Shown: positions 52,613 through 60,153, numbered from the stretch's first letter. The stretch: 64,000 nt of DNA from Bacteroidaceae bacterium (GCA_017448965.1 JAFSKK010000061.1:62001-126000), one strand, 5' to 3'. Notes: generated by a model from the letters alone, not told the origin. Translations and numbers: made by a program.

Positions 52613-52670
52613 GGGGTGCGGTCTCGTTCCGTTTTGAGCACGGCAAGCTGACACTGAACCGTGCGGAAAA

Positions 52671-52799
52671 GTTGAGAGGCGAGCCCGTGTTCACATTGGT
52701 CGTCGAGACACCATTGTTCACATTGACGTACTCAGGACCATAATTGCCACCATTGTTAGCATTGCCACCAACATACGGCACGCGCAAACCCGAAGCGGC
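52671..52799 (-). repeat. DGR template repeat (TR)
   Basis: About 129 bp, nearly identical to the variable repeat at 53049-53179. Plus-strand T positions 52763, 52754, 52724, 52717, 52714, 52697, 52696, 52690 and 52688 (plus 52673 and 52672 at the edge), which are A on the coding strand, differ in the variable repeat. No other base differs apart from a two-base insertion. The TR keeps AAC/AAT codons at the sites that vary (GGNANNGG, EYVNVNNGV). It lies between the target gene and the RT, in the same direction. Confidence 0.93.
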
Positions 52800-53000
52800 T
52801 CGATGAGGGAACGACAACCGAGATTTTAAAAATCCGCTGCGAAGGTAAGACTTTTTTTCAAAAGTTACACGGAAATCTGTCAAAGAACGACTTTTTATTT
52901 TTATTTTCGACCCCTTACGGGGTATTTTTGATGCGGCACAATGTGCCTTGGGTTCTTTTGTGTTCTATCGAACACTTTGTTCACTCAGGCAACAATGGGA
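52800..53000 (-). other. DGR spacer with hairpins downstream of VR
   Basis: The stretch between VR and TR holds three hairpins: GTGTTC-GATA-GAACAC at 52960-52975, GGCACA-A-TGTGCC near 52935-52947, and CCCC-GTAA-GGGG near 52910-52921. Downstream hairpins with a four-base loop promote retrohoming in the Bordetella phage DGR. Possible promoter elements for the TR transcript (TACCTTCG, one base off consensus, near 52840) are weak. Confidence 0.5.
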
Positions 53001-53048
53001 TCATGCGGCCACCAAGATGGGCGTTGTATCCCAATCTTCCTCTGATTC

Positions 53049-53179
53049 GCAGAGAGGCGAGCCCGCGCTCACAAAGGTCGTCGAGACACCAAAGTGCTCA
53101 CATAGACGTACTCAGGACCATAATTGCCACCATAGTTAGCATAGCCACCAACATACGGCACGCGCAAACCCGAAGCGGC
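53049..53179 (-). repeat. DGR variable repeat (VR)
   Basis: About 131 bp at the 3' end of the target gene, beginning at codon ~417 of the target. Compared with TR it has A-to-T, A-to-G and A-to-C changes only, plus two extra bases (53091-53092) that shift the frame so that the target ends at 53069. Without those two bases the frame would run on to 53001. Confidence 0.92.
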
Positions 53180-54427
53180 ATTATCATTGTAGAAGGCATC
53201 TGCATAGTAGGTGCTCTCCGTGGCTGGAGTCCCCGTAACAGTTGGCTTGTGGCAGAGATTCTGCATGGACAGCTGCTGGATGAATTCCCACTGGCTGGCA
53301 ACGGCAGCCGCTGGAACCTGAGCGACCTTGATAAGACCTGACAGGCTGCTCATGTTATAGGAACTGTGCAATCTGGGCACAACATAGACATCGCCAGCCC
53401 CACCAGCAACTTTATTGATGAGACAGCCACGCTCCCAGCGACCAAGGTAGCCAAAGAAGTTTTTCAGACCAAAGAATACAGGAATGTTGAAGGTCTTGGC
53501 GACAGTGCCAGATTCATTCAGCACACTGTAGGAAGAAAGACCTACACCATCAGCCAGATCCACACCGACCGACGTGGGCAAGAACGGCTGCGTACTGCCC
53601 ATGACGGATCCCCAGCTGCTGCCCCAACCTGTGACACCGGCACCAAAACCGCCTTGATAAAGCCCATTACTGTCCTTGTTGGCGTTATAGGCTGCTTGGG
53701 CATTACGGGTGCCCATGATGATACGCAGAAGAATGCCTAAGACGGCAGGGAAGGTGTACCAATAGGCTTCCCAGCCTTCACCTTTCTTTCGGGCATAGCT
53801 GCCAAAGGTGGAGGCATCAAGATTCGTGGCGGCACGTCCTAAAAGGGTGTTGTAGGCACTGTCCTTGGAGGAATCATTGTCACCACCACGATATCGGGCT
53901 GCTTCGCTGATAACCGAAACCAACTCGTTGTTCTCACGGTCAACAACAGATACACCCAAAGCACTGGTGCTGGCAACTGGAATCACATAATTCCATCGCC
54001 CTGGTATGGGCTTCAGAGAAGCTGCTTCATAATAATAGTTGCCTTCTATCCACCAGGCATAATACCATTTGGTTCCCCATCCCCACATGTAATCACCCAT
54101 GGTGCCGTCAAGGGCTGCCGCCTCACCCGTCGCAAACTTGTGATGATTGGTGGGGTCAAGCTTACGCCGTCCATGGTTCTTATCGACAAGATAACAACCC
54201 AACCCCAATAAGGAGGGAAGGTTGCGGAGATAGTCGATGTTGCCCACGGCTTCACCTACCGAAGTGCTTTTCGTCATGTCCCAACGACGACAGGCATAAC
54301 CTTCATTGGTGACGAAACTGAGAGGAATGAAACCGAACTTGTTGCCGGATGTGCTGAAACCTACAACTTTGTCTTGCGATGTGATCGCTGACAAAGATTC
54401 AAGAGTTGCCAAATCAATTTTTTCCAT
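53069..54427 (-). CDS. DGR target protein, probable receptor-binding tip
   Basis: 452 aa from MEKIDLATLESLSAIT. The N-terminal part has a strand-turn pattern with Ser/Thr and then aromatic-rich segments (MWGWGTKWYYAWWIEGNYYY, ARKKGEGWEAYWYTF). The C-terminus ASGLRVPYVGGYANYGGNYG lies in the VR; a terminal Gly/Tyr/Asn-rich VR of this kind is typical of DGR targets with C-type-lectin or similar folds. The VR residues are Tyr/Ser rich where the template codes Asn. Because it is among phage tail genes it is probably the adhesin that contacts the host. In this copy the last residues (LVSRRPL) come from a two-base frameshift within VR. Confidence 0.8.
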   Translation of the reverse strand: MEKIDLATLESLSAITSQDKVVGFSTSGNKFGFIPLSFVTNEGYACRRWDMTKSTSVGEAVGNIDYLRNLPSLLGLGCYLVDKNHGRRKLDPTNHHKFATGEAAALDGTMGDYMWGWGTKWYYAWWIEGNYYYEAASLKPIPGRWNYVIPVASTSALGVSVVDRENNELVSVISEAARYRGGDNDSSKDSAYNTLLGRAATNLDASTFGSYARKKGEGWEAYWYTFPAVLGILLRIIMGTRNAQAAYNANKDSNGLYQGGFGAGVTGWGSSWGSVMGSTQPFLPTSVGVDLADGVGLSSYSVLNESGTVAKTFNIPVFFGLKNFFGYLGRWERGCLINKVAGGAGDVYVVPRLHSSYNMSSLSGLIKVAQVPAAAVASQWEFIQQLSMQNLCHKPTVTGTPATESTYYADAFYNDNAASGLRVPYVGGYANYGGNYGPEYVYVSTLVSRRPL

Positions 54428-54429
54428 AA

Positions 54430-54672
54430 TCAAAGATATATTTTCATGTTGTCAATCTCGAAAAGAGTGATGTCACGGAACTCACGTATCTCACCACTTG
54501 GAAACAGCTTGACACGGTGAGTGCCGCCACGTTTGAAACCTCCTATACAGACAGCCTGACTGTAGAGAAGGATGTCTCCAGTGGACAGTTTCCACAACCT
54601 CAGGCGATGGGGCTGTCTGTCTTCCAATAGGTGCAGGGCATCATTCCTATGTATCACAAGGGGACGTTTCAT
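54430..54672 (-). CDS. Small phage protein before the DGR target
   Basis: 80 aa (MKRPLVIHRNDALHLLEDRQ...), beta-rich with GDILLYSQAVCIGGFKRGGTH and FPSGEIREFRDITLFEI. It overlaps the stop of the 344-aa gene and ends just before the DGR target start. It might link the target to the tail or be its chaperone; this is positional. It is not basic and helical, so it does not look like Avd. Confidence 0.5.
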   Translation of the reverse strand: MKRPLVIHRNDALHLLEDRQPHRLRLWKLSTGDILLYSQAVCIGGFKRGGTHRVKLFPSGEIREFRDITLFEIDNMKIYL

Positions 54673-55706
54673 CAGTTGAATGTTTCATCAAAGGTTTCAT
54701 CAAATATACGCCCGTCCTGCACTGTCCTGGCACGGAGCTGACGACGGGAAGCCATTCTCCAGGTCACTGTGCCAGAAAGAGATTCGACAGAGGCGTTGGT
54801 GCGCTTCCAATCGTTGTCTGTCACGGTCACCTCTACATCACCAATGGCACCATCCATCAGCCATAATCTCCGTGCCCTCACGACATCATCCATCAAACCG
54901 CTCATGCCTTCAGGCAGCTCACCAGTGGAAGCTTTCCAAGTGGGAATGCTCTCCACTTCGTAGTTGCGGGTCTTGCCACCGATGACGGCAGAGGTACGGG
55001 TGGGCTTGGTGTCACGCTCAACCATACCGAAGAAGGTCATGGACTCATACACGCCGAAGCTGTTGAGGAAACAAAGGACTGTAGGAGTGATCTCTACATC
55101 ACGGAGACAATAATGCTGGGCGCGATTGCCCAAGGTGACGGTGTAACGCACGAGTACCGCACCAGCTGCTGGTGGTGTCCATTCGCTGACATTCCAGGAA
55201 TGGGTGTTGATTCCTTGACGGGCATCCACAGACATGGTGCGGTTCTCAGACTGCACGCCTGAGGATGATGCCCATATCGCTGTCACGGCAAGGGTGGCAG
55301 AACCTGCTGCAGATTGCCACCATGACAGATATTCACGGGATGACACATGGGTCACACGCTCACCTCGAACGACTGTCAGGAACGATTGGCTGCACCAGAT
55401 CTGAGCGGAGTCCGTGGTGGACAACCTGCAGGGTATCAGCACCCATGAGGCGACTGTCACCCCGTTGAGCTTCAGCACACAGTCTTTGACTGCATTATCA
55501 CTGTATGCCTCAAAGAGACTGGCCATATCCTCCAGCGAGACAGTCCCGTCACCGCCAAAACTTAAAGCTGTGGAGAGGATGCTGACCTCACCGCACAGCA
55601 GATCGACGGACACACTGCGCTCACCACTGGCGGTCGTGCCGATGGCCAGCGTGTCCACTTCCCAGGGGAAGGCAATGGCGTTGATGGTGGTGATCAGTCT
55701 GCTCAT
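54672..55706 (-). CDS. Phage tail-type structural protein
   Basis: 344 aa from MSRLITTINAIAFPWEVDTL; the longer start at 55724 overlaps the -7 element TAAGTTTG at 55722-55729. The sequence is beta-rich with Ig-like stretches (GEVSILSTALSFGGDGTVSLEDMA, GAVLVRYTVTLGNRAQHYCL, VTWRMASRRQLRARTV) and no signal peptide. It opens the operon that carries the DGR target and RT, so it is likely the tail part to which the variable protein binds. No named family recognised. Confidence 0.55.
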   Translation of the reverse strand: MSRLITTINAIAFPWEVDTLAIGTTASGERSVSVDLLCGEVSILSTALSFGGDGTVSLEDMASLFEAYSDNAVKDCVLKLNGVTVASWVLIPCRLSTTDSAQIWCSQSFLTVVRGERVTHVSSREYLSWWQSAAGSATLAVTAIWASSSGVQSENRTMSVDARQGINTHSWNVSEWTPPAAGAVLVRYTVTLGNRAQHYCLRDVEITPTVLCFLNSFGVYESMTFFGMVERDTKPTRTSAVIGGKTRNYEVESIPTWKASTGELPEGMSGLMDDVVRARRLWLMDGAIGDVEVTVTDNDWKRTNASVESLSGTVTWRMASRRQLRARTVQDGRIFDETFDETFN

Positions 55707-55721
55707 GCTCTTATTTTTCGG

Positions 55722-55729
55722 CAAACTTA
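55722..55729 (-). promoter_or_regulatory. -7 element of the tail/DGR operon
   Basis: TAAGTTTG on the minus strand, 16 bp before the ATG at 55706. Confidence 0.55.
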
Positions 55730-55770
55730 CATATTTTATATAGGCGGATAAAAGACGAGAAAGCTCCTTG

Positions 55771-55818
55771 AAAACGTGGCTTCACCGCTTTCACATGCTG
55801 GTTGACGGTGGAGCCACG
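55771..55818 (-). terminator. Leftward terminator ending the structured region
   Basis: CGTGGCTCCACCG (55806-55818) pairs with CGGTGAAGCCACG (55775-55787), one mismatch, then TTTTC on the minus strand. Confidence 0.65.
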
Positions 55819-55862
55819 TCTCCAAGAAGAACATCTCGTTCTGCATCTCACCTAAGAATGCG

Positions 55863-55985
55863 ATGAGGTTTGCCTTCCTCCTGAAGCAACGCACTGGACA
55901 CCGCATCGACGACACCGCCCTCGCACTCCTCATGGCGGAACACGCCAAGGTGAAGGCACTGACGGAGACACCAGCGGAGGCTTGA
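55863..55985 (+). CDS. Possible 40-aa plus-strand gene
   Basis: Reads MRFAFLLKQRTGHRIDDTAL and ends HAKVKALTETPAEA. The composition is protein-like, and a clear rightward terminator follows at 56019-56045. The coding-like frame extends back to about 55806 without an ATG, so the gene may be truncated at its 5' end. It is the only plus-strand candidate in the minus-strand structural region. Function unknown. Confidence 0.35.
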   Translation: MRFAFLLKQRTGHRIDDTALALLMAEHAKVKALTETPAEA

Positions 55986-56018
55986 TGCCTTCCTTCTGGT
56001 ACTGTGCAAGCGGATGGC

Positions 56019-56045
56019 GGCGAGGTCATTACCTCGCCGTTTTTC
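56019..56045 (+). terminator. Rightward terminator
   Basis: GGCGAGGT-CATT-ACCTCGCC followed by GTTTTTCG on the plus strand. It indicates a plus-strand transcript from the 55.8-kb side. Confidence 0.75.
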
Positions 56046-56750
56046 GTGTCCTCCCCAAGGCACCCCCACCGTGCATATTCCGCCTTTTGAAGGGTGGTCA
56101 TGACCTTTCGGGCGTAGGGCAGTGGTGGAGTACACTCGCAGACAATCCGCAAGATTTTGCGGTGTCGGAAGGAGAGAATGCCTGTAAAATCGGGCTTTTC
56201 AGGGTGAGCAACTCCGAAGAAAAATAAAAAAATGCCGTCATTTCGGCTTTTTTTGTTGCTCACGAGCCTGTTTTCCAGACTGTTACGATAGGCGAAGCCT
56301 TCGGCAAAACGGCTCGGCTGAACCGCTGCCCTCCACCCGTCAGATGACAGTCCGGGACTTGGCAACAGACAGGCGGAGGACGATTTTCGGTTCAGCCGAG
56401 CCGTTTTGCCGTGAAGAAGGTAAACCGCCAGCGGTTTGGATGTTGACCCCACCCCAAACCCCATCAACACATCATGGACTCTTGCACGGGAGCGGTGGCT
56501 TTCCTGAGTTCCTGAAGACAGAGTTCCTGTACCATGTTGACGCGCTGCCATGCGGAGAGGACAGCACCTGCATCTCGTTTCACGGCAGGAGAGACTGCGC
56601 TGCTCTTGCTGTGAAATGAAATGCAGGAGCAGACCTCTTTTCCTTTGGTAACGGCACATGGGGAACACAGACTTCCTGGAATCCTTCAAGCCGCCTCTTT
56701 CGTTTCTTCGCCATGAAGAGATGATGCCACGGGAAATCCAAAGGACTTTT

Positions 56751-58343
56751 TCAGCTATTGCTCGTGGTGCGGAGCACATAGGAGGTCTGGGGGAACTTTA
56801 CACAGCCTATATAGAGGGTGTCGAAGGCATCGCTGCCGTCTGTGCGACCTTCCAAACGGTCTTCCTCAGTCTCGGCGAGCTTCTCACCCCGCTTGTCTTT
56901 CTTGCCATTATAGACTCCTGCTGTCTGGACGCTGACCAGCAGATCCTCATTGTTCTCACGGTTGAAGAAGGGCATGAGGGTGCCGCGACCCGAGAAGCCC
57001 CTGTTGATGAGCAGATGCTTCTCCAGATGCCCCATGGTGCGACCGATATAGACAGGTCTGACTGTCCACCCCAGCTGCTGAAGCTTATGGACGATGACCC
57101 ACTGGAAGTCTTCTTTGTTGACAGCATAGTTGGAACCAAGGGCTGTGTTGTCGTAGTAGAAGATGACTTCACGGGGACGGAAGTGGTGGTAGTAGGTGTC
57201 GAAGTCTTCACAGAGGGCTTCCAGCTTACGCTCATACTTAACCCAGAAAGACTTGACCACGTTGAGACGACCCAGGTCGTGGTCTGGCTGGCCGACGACG
57301 AGCCAGTTGATGTTGGCATTGAAGTCGAAGGCAATGCAGAGTGGCTGATGCTGAAGGTCGCCGTCCATGCGGCAGTCCTGAAGCTTCAGCTGCTCGAAGT
57401 CATAGCCGAGGCTGTCAAGGTAGTGGAAATCGGTACTGGAATAGATGTGCCGCGGACGCATGGAACTGTAGAAGCCATCTTTCAGCAAGCCGATGCGACG
57501 GCAGAGGATGGAGGTCTGGAAGGTGAGAGGGGGAAGGTCACGCTTCATCTTTTTGATGAACTCGATGCCAAGCACCTGAAGGTTGACCAAAGAGGAGTAT
57601 TCCTTGTAGAAGATGGCACGTCGACGAAGACTGGAGAGGGTTGCTTCAATGTCGGCCAGTTCCTTCAGATGATAAGAGGAGAGCGATGCACCTTTCTGGC
57701 GGATCTCCCACTGACGGCAAAGCAGACCCTGTATGAGGTCGATGAGCTCGGTGTCCATCTTGTCGGCATAGTTGAGGAACCAGGATCCTTTCTTGGTGAC
57801 GGGCATATCGCTGGCGATGAGCATGCCGTGATGCCACGGACAATGGTCAAACTCCTTTTGCTGGCCACGGTTGGCTGGAAAGGTCTCATCCTTCAGCTGA
57901 TCAAAGTCTATGTACTTGGCTTCGTCGATGTCAAGCCAGTCAAAGCTTTTGGAGTTGGAGGTGCCGGCACGATCCTGAGAAACGATGAAGCCAATGGCAC
58001 CCGTGTAGAAGCTGATGACATTTTCCCAGTTCTCGGGAGGAATGAGGGGAGAAGGCCAGTGGAGCGACTTGGGGGGACGATGACCGATGCACCAGTGGAC
58101 ATCCCGCTTGTAACCCCAACGCTCCAGATGCTCCAACATGGAGGGAAGGGTGTTGGAGAGGGCGCGTTTGGTGTTGGCTGCAGGGAAGGCACCTGTGGAG
58201 CCTGGCATGGCCTGTATGTTGCGGAGGGTGTAGGCTGCATGTACCACGCCCTTGCCAATGCCACGACCGCCAACAACGATGGTGTCCTTAGCTCCAATAG
58301 CCATCACCTCCAGCTGCATGTCGTTGAAATATTCCTCTCTCAT
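56751..58343 (-). CDS. terL: Phage terminase large subunit
   Basis: 530 aa. ATPase motifs: Walker A TIVVGGRGIGKGVVHAAY near 20-37 and Walker B FDWLDIDEAKYID near 134-146. The RNase H-like nuclease half has acidic residues in LCIAFDFNANINWLVV (about 330), VIFYYDNTALGSNYA (about 400), and TDGSDAFDTLYIG near the C-terminus. TerL drives DNA into the prohead through the portal and cuts the genome. The start overlaps the 172-aa gene by 4 bp, as expected for a small/large terminase pair. The repeat-rich region after its stop could be a packaging site. Confidence 0.9.
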   Translation of the reverse strand: MREEYFNDMQLEVMAIGAKDTIVVGGRGIGKGVVHAAYTLRNIQAMPGSTGAFPAANTKRALSNTLPSMLEHLERWGYKRDVHWCIGHRPPKSLHWPSPLIPPENWENVISFYTGAIGFIVSQDRAGTSNSKSFDWLDIDEAKYIDFDQLKDETFPANRGQQKEFDHCPWHHGMLIASDMPVTKKGSWFLNYADKMDTELIDLIQGLLCRQWEIRQKGASLSSYHLKELADIEATLSSLRRRAIFYKEYSSLVNLQVLGIEFIKKMKRDLPPLTFQTSILCRRIGLLKDGFYSSMRPRHIYSSTDFHYLDSLGYDFEQLKLQDCRMDGDLQHQPLCIAFDFNANINWLVVGQPDHDLGRLNVVKSFWVKYERKLEALCEDFDTYYHHFRPREVIFYYDNTALGSNYAVNKEDFQWVIVHKLQQLGWTVRPVYIGRTMGHLEKHLLINRGFSGRGTLMPFFNRENNEDLLVSVQTAGVYNGKKDKRGEKLAETEEDRLEGRTDGSDAFDTLYIGCVKFPQTSYVLRTTSNS

Positions 58344-58858
58344 GGGCGTGTTCGTTTTTTACCAGTCTCATGATACCTTTTTTCATGAAATTTCCCCAAA
58401 ATGATGCCTTTCTCACGGTAAGACTTGCGCATTCGGTAGAATTTCTGACGAACTGCCTCACGAAAGTCGAGGTCGATGCCATGACGCTCACACCACTCAT
58501 CAATGAAGCTGTTGAGCTCCACACGGCTGTGTATCTGAGGGGCACAGGCACTCCAGAGATCAAGACGGAAGAGGTTGTCGATGGCTGCCACCAAGGCACG
58601 GCATCCACGCCGCCCCATGTGGTGGTAGAACTCGCTGGGCTTTTCGTTACTGTCGGGGATGATGACCTCTACAGACGGAAGGGAGTCGGAGCGGTGGCCG
58701 CCTGCAGGACAGGATGCCTCTGTCCGCTTGCTGATGTAGCGGAGGATGATGCTGTTCTCATACGACTGGGGAGGGAACGCCACTGGTTCACCCAAGGAGT
58801 GGATGAGCCACTGGCGCATGTATTGTTCCATTTGTAGGGTAAAGGTCATTCCTTTCAT
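58340..58858 (-). CDS. Protein coupled to TerL, possible small terminase
   Basis: 172 aa; a second Met (MTFTLQMEQYMRQWLI) with AAAGG before it is an alternative start. The C-terminal half is helical and basic (FREAVRQKFYRMRKSYREKG, KFHEKRYHETGKKRT), the middle polar (PSVEVIIPDSNEKPSEFYHHM). The 4-bp ATGA overlap with terL and the shared promoter suggest a small-terminase role, but no HTH is clear and the HTH candidate lies at 37.8 kb. Family not recognised. Confidence 0.5.
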   Translation of the reverse strand: MKGMTFTLQMEQYMRQWLIHSLGEPVAFPPQSYENSIILRYISKRTEASCPAGGHRSDSLPSVEVIIPDSNEKPSEFYHHMGRRGCRALVAAIDNLFRLDLWSACAPQIHSRVELNSFIDEWCERHGIDLDFREAVRQKFYRMRKSYREKGIILGKFHEKRYHETGKKRTRP

Positions 58859-58877
58859 AGTGTACCGATTTTCTATG

Positions 58878-58907
58878 CAAATATAGATGTTTTATGCCAA
58901 ATTGGCA
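58878..58907 (-). promoter_or_regulatory. terL operon promoter with operator-like palindrome
   Basis: TATATTTG (58878-58885) is 20 bp from TTG at about 58906-58908, giving a full -33/-7 promoter. The -33 lies in the exact palindrome TGCCAA-A-TTGGCA (58895-58907), a good operator candidate for phage control of packaging genes. Confidence 0.6.
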
Positions 58908-58989
58908 ATAATTTCATGATTTTTCTATGTTTCTCTATACAGTATCTCTACTTCGTTCATGGTCTGATATCTGATTTTGTCCGAATTTT

Positions 58990-59245
58990 TTGCAACTTTG
59001 TAACTTTTAATTCTTTTTTCGCAAGTAACTGATTATCAAAGGGCATTTGGTTACACTTCCGAAAAATGGCAATTTGTAACCGCCTCAGAACTTTGTAACC
59101 CCGTCCATCGTGTAACGGCTGGTTACAAACTGAAAAATTTTGTAACCAAAGTGTAACCAGTTTTGTAACCTATTTTGTAACCCCTCTTTTTTGCTGATTT
59201 TCAACACTTTTTCTTCTTTCGCTACTTTCAGTTACAAAGTTACAA
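58990..59245. repeat. Cluster of TGTAAC/GTTACA motifs
   Basis: About nine GTAAC (most as TTTGTAACC) and four GTTAC copies lie in 260 bp of AT-rich DNA, for example near 59074, 59094, 59141, 59152, 59164 and 59176. Spacing is irregular but often 11-20 bp. The placement between the primase side and the packaging side suits iterons of a phage origin or binding sites for a regulator; neither is shown. Confidence 0.6.
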
Positions 59246-59556
59246 AAAATTAGTAGTAAAAAGAGGGAAGGAAGTCGAAGGAAACAAAGGGGCTTTGCGA
59301 TGAATGAGAAGCGGGGCATCTTGGCCATGTCATCATGGCAGATGCCCCGAATGTCCCTTCGAGAGGGGGGGATGGGCAGGAAATTGGTCATAATGTACAC
59401 AAAAAGCCCCTCCGAAGAGGGGCGACTGTTTAGCGACACAGGGTTAGAAAGCGGCTGCCTTCCCAATTTGACCTTTGGCTCTCCGGAGGGAGAACTGCGT
59501 GAGTTTGACGACGGGTTTTGTTTGACGACACGGGAATAAGGGGTATGTGAACGCTT
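59246..59556. other. Non-coding gap with one terminator
   Basis: No reading frame here looks real. It holds a terminator at 59401-59423 and otherwise nothing I can assign. Confidence 0.45.
59401..59423 (-). terminator. Terminator after the coiled-coil gene
   Basis: GCCCCTC-TTCG-GAGGGGC followed by TTTTTG on the minus strand, a strong UUCG-loop terminator. Confidence 0.85.
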
Positions 59557-59898
59557 TCATGACGCACCTCCTTCCTGTGCTGGGGCTTCATACATGGGGA
59601 GGCTGTTGCGGAACTCGTGCTGGACTTTGGAGAGTTGCGTCTGCAGATTCCAGCGGACGGACTTCTCTCGGTTCTTCACATCAGCGACCTTATCGGAGCA
59701 AGCGTTCAACAACTCGTACTTTTTCCGGGTGAACTCCTCGTTCGCCTTGCGCTGTGCCTCCTTCAGCAGGAACGACTCATGCTCCGATTCGTGCCGGATG
59801 GTTCTACACTCCTTGGTTTCTCTCTCTTTCGACTGGCGCATCTCGCTCTCCAGCCGTGCTACCTCATTGCGGTAGGCTTCAAATTCTTGCTGTTTCAT
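59557..59898 (-). CDS. Coiled-coil phage protein
   Basis: 113 aa from MKQQEFEAYRNEVARLESEM; an upstream in-frame start at 59949 would add a less likely N-terminus. Almost the whole length is heptad-like and highly charged (SKERETKECRTIRHESEHES, LLKEAQRKANEEFTRKKYELL), ending in a small polar tail. No signal peptide or known domain. It forms a single-gene unit between the HicAB terminator and the GTAAC cluster, so it may be an early gene. Function unknown. Confidence 0.5.
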   Translation of the reverse strand: MKQQEFEAYRNEVARLESEMRQSKERETKECRTIRHESEHESFLLKEAQRKANEEFTRKKYELLNACSDKVADVKNREKSVRWNLQTQLSKVQHEFRNSLPMYEAPAQEGGAS

Positions 59899-60026
59899 AC
59901 AATTGTGATTTAGCAATGAAAAAACTGCATTACGTGCTGCTAAGTTCACAATTGCTGAAACTCCGGGGCGTTACCGCTTGCCGACACGATGCAGTTATAC
60001 TACGTTATTATAATATGTGTGGGTAC

Positions 60027-60052
60027 AAAAAAGGCTGACATGGAGTCAGCGG
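60027..60052 (-). terminator. Hairpin with U tract in the leader of the coiled-coil gene
   Basis: GCTGAC-TCCAT-GTCAGC then CTTTTTTG on the minus strand, about 25-50 nt after the expected start of transcription and 130 bp before the gene. It could act as an attenuator or end a very short RNA. Confidence 0.55.
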
Positions 60053-60081
60053 CTTCGTACCGCAACTGTGATTTAGCGGTA

Positions 60082-60089
60082 CAAAGGTA
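60082..60089 (-). promoter_or_regulatory. -7 element of the coiled-coil gene
   Basis: TACCTTTG on the minus strand; leader of about 175 nt to the ATG at 59898. Confidence 0.5.
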
Positions 60090-60153
60090 GGGATAAGTCG
60101 CGACACCACCAAATGTTTTCGGGAGAAAATTGAGGAAAGATGTTGAAGAACAT

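Larger units (their letters stand above)
55771..56750 (-). other. 1-kb non-coding region rich in inverted repeats
   Basis: Between TerL and the next tail operon no convincing leftward gene is seen; a long minus-strand reading frame here (347 codons) has unnatural Ser/Arg/Cys composition. Inverted repeats include a perfect 24-bp pair (56302-56325 with 56388-56411), a 21-base pair with compensating G-U (56567-56587 with 56607-56627), a GTGAGCAAC/GTTGCTCAC pair (about 56205-56264) enclosing an A-tract/T-tract stem, AAACCGC-CA-GCGGTTT near 56422, and the terminator at 55771-55818. It may be a large structured phage RNA of the GOLLD/ROOL kind, or a packaging (cos/pac) region. Direction is favoured as minus by the terminator but not proven. 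Confidence 0.5.

Noticed and set aside
52599..52883. 94-codon frame over the template repeat
   Set aside because: It only reads through the TR, which is a template RNA rather than a gene; there is no sensible start region.
55736..56779. 347-codon minus-strand frame in the repeat-rich region
   Set aside because: Rich in Ser, Arg and Cys, runs through several hairpins and terminators, and shows no domain.
56658..58373. 571-codon plus-strand frame opposite terL
   Set aside because: It is the mirror of a gene with clear ATPase and nuclease motifs; the antisense protein has no recognisable domain and a shadow-type composition.
59170..59539. Frames on both strands (98 and 79 codons) near 59.2-59.5 kb
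   Set aside because: They cross the GTAAC motif cluster and the terminator, and their composition is not protein-like.
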